Of a stretch of DNA of 64,000 nucleotides, positions 60,218-64,000 are shown piece after piece. A program made the translations under genes and the position numbers. Location of the stretch: positions 62,001 through 126,000 of the forward strand of contig NZ_CANMAA010000009.1 in NCBI RefSeq assembly GCF_947495735.1. The letters are read 5' to 3'. Each line of letters opens with the position of its first letter. Within the stretch, counting starts at the first letter, position 1. Under the pieces are notes generated by a model, which saw nothing but the letters and a program-made list of their open reading frames with translations, was not told the origin of the DNA and ran no database searches. Source of the DNA: an uncultured Pseudokineococcus sp. (GTDB lineage: Bacteria; Actinomycetota; Actinomycetes; Actinomycetales; Quadrisphaeraceae).

Positions 60218-61440
60218 GCGCTCCCACCACGACGTCGACGCCCGCCCCGTCCGCGGGAGGGCGTGGGCCCGTCTGGTTCACCCCGCAGGACTGCCGGCTC
60301 GAGGACTTCCGCGCCCTCGTCGAGGTGACGACCGACCTGGAGCAGTACCCGTGCGCCGAGGCGCTCGAGCAGGGCGTCCTCGTCTACGGGCCGGGCCTGG
60401 CCGAGCGGGCGGGCACGCAGGAGGGCCGCCGCGAGGTGCAGGCCGAGCTGGCGCGAGCGCTGTCCGCGGGGCCCGGCATCGTGGTCTTCCGCGGCGCACT
60501 GGCCCCCGACGTCGTCGACCGCGCCACCGCCGTCTTCGAGGCCATGATCGCCGACCAGAGGGCCGCCGGCGTCCAGGGCGGCGACCACTTCGCCAAGCCC
60601 GGCGCCAACGACCGCGTGTGGGGCGCCGCCGACAAGCTCGCCGTGCGCGCCCCCGAGGTCTTCGCCGAGTACTACGCGAGCGACGTGCTCGCGCTCGTCT
60701 GCGAGGCGTGGCTCGGCCGCGGCTACCAGGTGACGTCGCAGGTCAACGTGGTGAACCCCGGCGGCCAGGCGCAGACGGCGCACCGCGACTACCACCTGGG
60801 CTTCATGTCGCAGGACCAGGCGCTCGCCTACCCCGCGCACGTGCACGCGCTCTCCCCGCTCCTGACGCTGCAGGGCGCCGTCGCCCACTGCGACATGCCG
60901 GTCGAGACGGGGCCGACGCTCTACCTGCCGCACTCGCACAAGCACCCGGCCGGCTACGTGGCGTTCCACCAGCCCGAGTTCCGGGCGTACTTCGACGACC
61001 ACCACGTGCAGCTCCCGCTGGCGAAGGGCGACGCGGCGTTCTTCAACCCGGCGCTCTTCCACGGCGCCGGCACCAACCGGACCGCCGACGTGCGCCGCAC
61101 GGCCAACCTGCTGCAGGTCTCCTCGGCCTTCGGGCGCGCGATGGAGTCGGTGGACCGCACGGCGATGAGCGAGGCCCTCTTCCCCGTCCTGGCCCGACGC
61201 TGGGCCGAGGGCGACGACGAGCGCGCGCTGCGCAACGTCGTCGCGGCCTCGGCCGAGGGCTACTCCTTCCCCACCGACCTCGACGCCGACCAGCCGGTCG
61301 GCGGGACGGCCCCGCAGACCCAGGCCGAGCTGGTGGTCCAGGCCCTCGACGAGGGCTGGGACGCCCAGCGCCTCACCGACGCCCTGCGCGCCCAGGAGAG
61401 CCGACGCCGCCCGCACGTGCGCACGTCCTCCACCGCCTGA
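60214..61440 (+). CDS. Phytanoyl-CoA dioxygenase family protein
   Basis: 408 residues. PGIVVFRGALAPDVVDRATAVFEAMI, TAHRDYHLGF (HxD iron site), DMPVETGPTLYLPHSHKHPAGY and ALFHGAGTNRT (distal His and Arg) form the Fe(II)/2-oxoglutarate site. Substrate unknown. GAGAGG is 10-15 nt before ATG 60214. It follows SDR and Gfo/Idh genes on the same strand, suggesting a small oxidative pathway. Confidence 0.9.
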   Translation: MSAPTTTSTPAPSAGGRGPVWFTPQDCRLEDFRALVEVTTDLEQYPCAEALEQGVLVYGPGLAERAGTQEGRREVQAELARALSAGPGIVVFRGALAPDVVDRATAVFEAMIADQRAAGVQGGDHFAKPGANDRVWGAADKLAVRAPEVFAEYYASDVLALVCEAWLGRGYQVTSQVNVVNPGGQAQTAHRDYHLGFMSQDQALAYPAHVHALSPLLTLQGAVAHCDMPVETGPTLYLPHSHKHPAGYVAFHQPEFRAYFDDHHVQLPLAKGDAAFFNPALFHGAGTNRTADVRRTANLLQVSSAFGRAMESVDRTAMSEALFPVLARRWAEGDDERALRNVVAASAEGYSFPTDLDADQPVGGTAPQTQAELVVQALDEGWDAQRLTDALRAQESRRRPHVRTSSTA

Positions 61441-61536
61441 CGCCTCTCCGCCCCATCTCCTGCCCCTGCCCCCGCCCCGGCCCTGCGGCACGACGTCGAC
61501 CGGGGCGGACCGCGCCGTGCTGGGACGCGGGTCCGC

Positions 61537-62712
61537 TCAGGCGGTCGCGAGGCAGTAGCCGCGCTTGACGACCGTCCTGACGACGCCGTCCGGCAGGACG
61601 GCGCGCACCCGCCCGACGGCGACGTCCACGGCGTGGTCGCCCTCGGCCGAGGGCAGGGCGGCGAGCAGCTCGGCGCGGGGCACCACGCCACCGCCGGCCG
61701 CGGCCAGCCGGGCGAGGACGGCGAGCGGCCCGGGCGCGAGCTCGACCACGCGCCCGTCGAGGACGACGGCGCGGGCTCGCACGACGAGCTCTCCGGCACT
61801 GGTGGCCACCCGGGCGCGCGGCTCGGTCGCGAGGTGCTGGGAGAGCTCGCGCATCAGCGCCCCGAGGCGCCACCTCGCGGGCACGAGGGGCTCCACGCCG
61901 GCGGCGCGCAGCGGCGCCGCGGTGACGTCACCCACCGCGCAGGCGAGCACGCCCCCCTCGCCGGCGCCCGGCCGCCCCGCGACCATCGCCGCGACGACCT
62001 CCTCGCGGAGCCCGCGCGCGGCCGCGGCGTCGAGCAGGGCGACGGCCGCCGGGGCGGCCGTGAAGGTGAGGGCGTCCAGCGTCCGCGCCACGACGGCGTC
62101 CACGAGCCGGTCGACGGCGGCCGGGTCCCGCGGGGCGCGCCAGTGGTAGGGCGTCACCGTGCGCACCCGGGCTCCGGCGGCCACGAGCGGCTCGAGCTCC
62201 TCCGCGCCCGCGGCGCCGTGCATCTGCACCAGCACGGAGCGGCCCGCCACGCCCTCGGCGACGAGGTGCTGGACGGCCTCCGCCGTCTGCTCGCTCGCCG
62301 CGGTCCAGTGCTCGGGGAGGCCCGCCGCGCGCAGCGCCCCGCGCGCCTTGGGGCCGCGGGCCACGACGTGGGCTCCCCGCAGGGAGGCGAGGAGGTCCTC
62401 GGCCAGGCCCGCGGCCTCCGCCGCCTCCACCCAGGCGCGCATCCCGATGCCCGTGGTGACGAGCAGCACCTCGGGCGGGTCCGCGACGGCCGCGCGCGTG
62501 TCCGCGAGCAGGTCCTCGTCCTCGGTCACCGGCACGATGCGCATCGTCGGGGCGTGGACGACCTGCGCGCCCCGGCGCGTGAAGGTGCCGATGAGCTCGT
62601 CCGACCGCCGGTCGCTCGTCACCCCGATCGTCACCCCCAGCAGCTGGGCGCGGTCGAGCTCGCGCACCGCGGGGCCGCCGTCGACGGGTGCGGGGGTCGT
62701 GGGGCTGGTCAT
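61537..62712 (-). CDS. Uroporphyrinogen-III synthase fused to OmpR-type winged helix
   Basis: 391 residues. The N-terminal HemD-like part (about 25-280) shows GVTIGVTSDRRSDELIGTFTRRGAQVVHAPTMRI and TTGIGMRAWVEAAE; the C-terminal 100 residues (ARAVVLDGRVVELAPGPLAVLARLAAAGGGVVPRAELLAALPS...HAVDVAVGRVRAVLPDGVVRTVVKRGYCL) are an OmpR/PhoB DNA-binding domain. Similar to M. tuberculosis Rv0260c. It lies beside nirD-nirB, so may regulate nitrite reduction or siroheme supply. AGGACCGCC precedes ATG 62712. Confidence 0.88.
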   Translation of the reverse strand: MTSPTTPAPVDGGPAVRELDRAQLLGVTIGVTSDRRSDELIGTFTRRGAQVVHAPTMRIVPVTEDEDLLADTRAAVADPPEVLLVTTGIGMRAWVEAAEAAGLAEDLLASLRGAHVVARGPKARGALRAAGLPEHWTAASEQTAEAVQHLVAEGVAGRSVLVQMHGAAGAEELEPLVAAGARVRTVTPYHWRAPRDPAAVDRLVDAVVARTLDALTFTAAPAAVALLDAAAARGLREEVVAAMVAGRPGAGEGGVLACAVGDVTAAPLRAAGVEPLVPARWRLGALMRELSQHLATEPRARVATSAGELVVRARAVVLDGRVVELAPGPLAVLARLAAAGGGVVPRAELLAALPSAEGDHAVDVAVGRVRAVLPDGVVRTVVKRGYCLATA

Positions 62713-62790
62713 GGCGGTCCTCCGGCGTCGGTGCGCGGCGGCCGGGGCCCGCCGCGCTCGGCGTGCCCGGCCATGATGTCCCGCTCCGTG

Positions 62791-63195
62791 CTACAGCCGT
62801 GTTGCGCGCCGTGTCCCGGGGCCACCGGGGGCCGCCCACCTACCCGCGAGCCGCACGACGACCCGGCCGTCCTCGACCACCGCCTCGTGCCGGGCGAGGT
62901 CTCGCTGCCCGCTGCACGAGCGGCCCGTGCTCAGCTCGAACACGTTGAGGTGCAGGGGGCACACGACGACGCGGTCGTCCATCTGCCCGTCGGCGATCGG
63001 CCCGCCGGCGTGCGGGCAGACGGCGTCCAGGGCCGACAGGCGCCCGTCGCGGTGGCGGAACACGGCCACCTGCCGGCCGTCCACGACCACGGCGCGCCCC
63101 TCCCCCACGGCGAAGTCCTCGAGCGGGCCGACGTCGACGCCCGCCGCGGGCTCGGCCGTCACCACGCCGCCGCCCCCGCTGGTCGTGGCGCTCAC
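62791..63195 (-). CDS. nirD: Nitrite reductase small subunit NirD (Rieske)
   Basis: 134 residues. Rieske 2Fe-2S ligands are CPHAGG and CPLH, with a linker of 16-17 residues; VAVFRHRDGRLSALDAV precedes. It is the small subunit of the NADH-dependent assimilatory nitrite reductase. GTG 63195 overlaps the nirB stop (GTGA). Confidence 0.92.
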   Translation of the reverse strand: MSATTSGGGGVVTAEPAAGVDVGPLEDFAVGEGRAVVVDGRQVAVFRHRDGRLSALDAVCPHAGGPIADGQMDDRVVVCPLHLNVFELSTGRSCSGQRDLARHEAVVEDGRVVVRLAGRWAAPGGPGTRRATRL

Positions 63196-64000
63196 GCCGG
63201 CGCCCCGGCCGCGACGGGCGTCGCCGCGGAGCTCGAGTGCGCGTCGGCCTGCATCCCGCCGGGGGCGCCCATGGGCCGCGAGGGCACCAGCGGCAGGGGC
63301 AGCAGGGGCAGCGCGGTGCGGAACTGGCCCGGCGTCCGCGGCTCCTCCCCCTCCGCCCACGGGTCGCGGTAGGCGGCCACGGCCTCCTCCATCTCGGCGT
63401 CCAGCTGCGCCACCAGGCCGTCGGAGTCCTCCAGCAGCACCTTCTGGAGCCGCTCGATCCCCAGCCGCGGCACGAAGTCGTAGGTGCGCTCCAGCCAGTT
63501 GCCCCAGACCCGGTAGAACTGGATGAACCTGCCCACCAGGGTGAGGACCTCCTCCGGCGAGGAGACGGTGGCCAGCAGGTCGGCCTTGCGCACGCTCGCC
63601 CCGGCGGCGCCCCCGACGTAGACCTCCCAGCGCCCCGATCCCACCGCGACGACGCCGATGTCCTTGACGTAGGCCTCCGCGCAGTTGCGGGGGCACCCCA
63701 CGACGCCGAGCTTGAGCTTGGCCGGGGTCTCCAGCCCCTGGAAGCGCGTCTCGAGGTCGATGCCGAGCTGGGTGGAGTCCCCGAGGCCGAAGCGGCAGAA
63801 GTCCGTGCCGACGCAGGTCTTCACCGTGCGCGTGCTCTTGCCGTAGGCGTACCCGGACGGCATGCCGAGGTCCTTCCAGACCTCCGGCAGGTCCTCCTTC
63901 GTGATGCCGAGGAGCGCGATGCGCTGCCCGCCGGTCACCTTCACCATGCCGACGTCGTACTTCTCGGCGACGTCGGCGATCGTGCGCAGCTGGGCCGGCG
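63192..64000 (-). CDS. nirB: Nitrite reductase large subunit NirB, C-terminal part
   Basis: The frame is open to the right edge, so only the C-terminal 268 residues are present. Siroheme/4Fe-4S ligands: TCVGTDFCRFG and GCPRNCAEA. MVKVTGGQRIALLGI and VGRFIQFYRVWGNWLERTYDFVPRLG are NirB features. It reduces nitrite to ammonia with NirD and siroheme. The C-terminal 35 residues are a low-complexity Pro/Ala/Ser tail. Confidence 0.92.
   Translation of the reverse strand, partial: PAQLRTIADVAEKYDVGMVKVTGGQRIALLGITKEDLPEVWKDLGMPSGYAYGKSTRTVKTCVGTDFCRFGLGDSTQLGIDLETRFQGLETPAKLKLGVVGCPRNCAEAYVKDIGVVAVGSGRWEVYVGGAAGASVRKADLLATVSSPEEVLTLVGRFIQFYRVWGNWLERTYDFVPRLGIERLQKVLLEDSDGLVAQLDAEMEEAVAAYRDPWAEGEEPRTPGQFRTALPLLPLPLVPSRPMGAPGGMQADAHSSSAATPVAAGAPA

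Overview
The window is very GC-rich, dense bacterial chromosome. Lsr2, a ClpC1-type Clp ATPase, DisA, a short actinobacterial-type N-acetylglutamate synthase, DUF2520, FprA and many GTG starts point to Actinomycetota. The gene content would fit a Kineosporiales/Kineococcus-like organism, but that placement is inference. I saw no rRNA, tRNA, transposase, integrase, phage gene or CRISPR array. Nearly everything is single-copy chromosomal housekeeping or metabolism.

Layout. 0-4.6 kb: the end of a Trk potassium transporter (trkH, trkA), a tiny GyrA-coiled-coil-like protein, proC, a sugar-phosphate isomerase-like TIM barrel and a Ppx/GppA phosphatase. 4.6-9.3 kb: a methyltransferase, then radA-disA-mutY. 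9.2-12.7 kb: an argA-type acetyltransferase, a DUF2218-like protein, a secreted LVIVD beta-propeller and a DUF305 lipoprotein. 12.9-22.5 kb: clpC, two small proteins, a ChvE/MmsAB-type sugar ABC transporter, an aldose epimerase and a FhuF-like 2Fe-2S protein. 22.7-31.2 kb: lsr2, a small membrane protein, lysS, panC, a DUF2520 protein, a methyltransferase, an SRPBCC protein and two PH-domain membrane proteins. radA-disA-mutY...clpC...lsr2-lysS-panC-DUF2520 matches the well-known actinobacterial order (as in Mycobacterium tuberculosis), with the sugar transporter inserted between clpC and lsr2.

31.3-44.5 kb: DUF1684, an OpuA/ProU-type glycine-betaine/choline transporter, a 6PGDH-like dehydrogenase, a SpoIIE/PP2C phosphatase with GAF-like regions, MaoC, beta-carbonic anhydrase, a HAD phosphatase, thiolase, a lipoprotein, a TRIC channel and a DinB protein. 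44.5-53.9 kb: an apparently truncated GH36 domain, a GH13 alpha-glucosidase, two alpha/beta hydrolases, a DHH phosphoesterase, an ATP-grasp ligase, an NmrA-like protein and FprA. 54-64 kb: a small Tudor/CarD-like protein, an MFS transporter, a FrnE-like DsbA, an OYE flavoprotein, an SDR, a Gfo/Idh/MocA protein, a phytanoyl-CoA-type dioxygenase, a HemD/OmpR fusion, nirD and the end of nirB.

Themes. (1) Osmotic and potassium control: DisA makes c-di-AMP, and the window also holds TrkA with an RCK_C domain and an OpuA-type ATPase with CBS-like repeats; both are c-di-AMP receptor families elsewhere. (2) At least a dozen genes have a TANNNT hexamer 5-8 nt upstream of the start codon, the signature of leaderless transcription. 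(3) Short tandem repeats are unusually common between genes: two 41-bp-period arrays with a palindromic core flank fprA-tudor-MFS, and two unrelated 17-bp arrays lie elsewhere, one strongly G-rich. (4) Perfect GC-rich hairpins without U-tracts sit at many gene ends and probably act as terminators. The most unusual protein is the 96-residue GyrA-like coiled-coil protein overlapping trkA.
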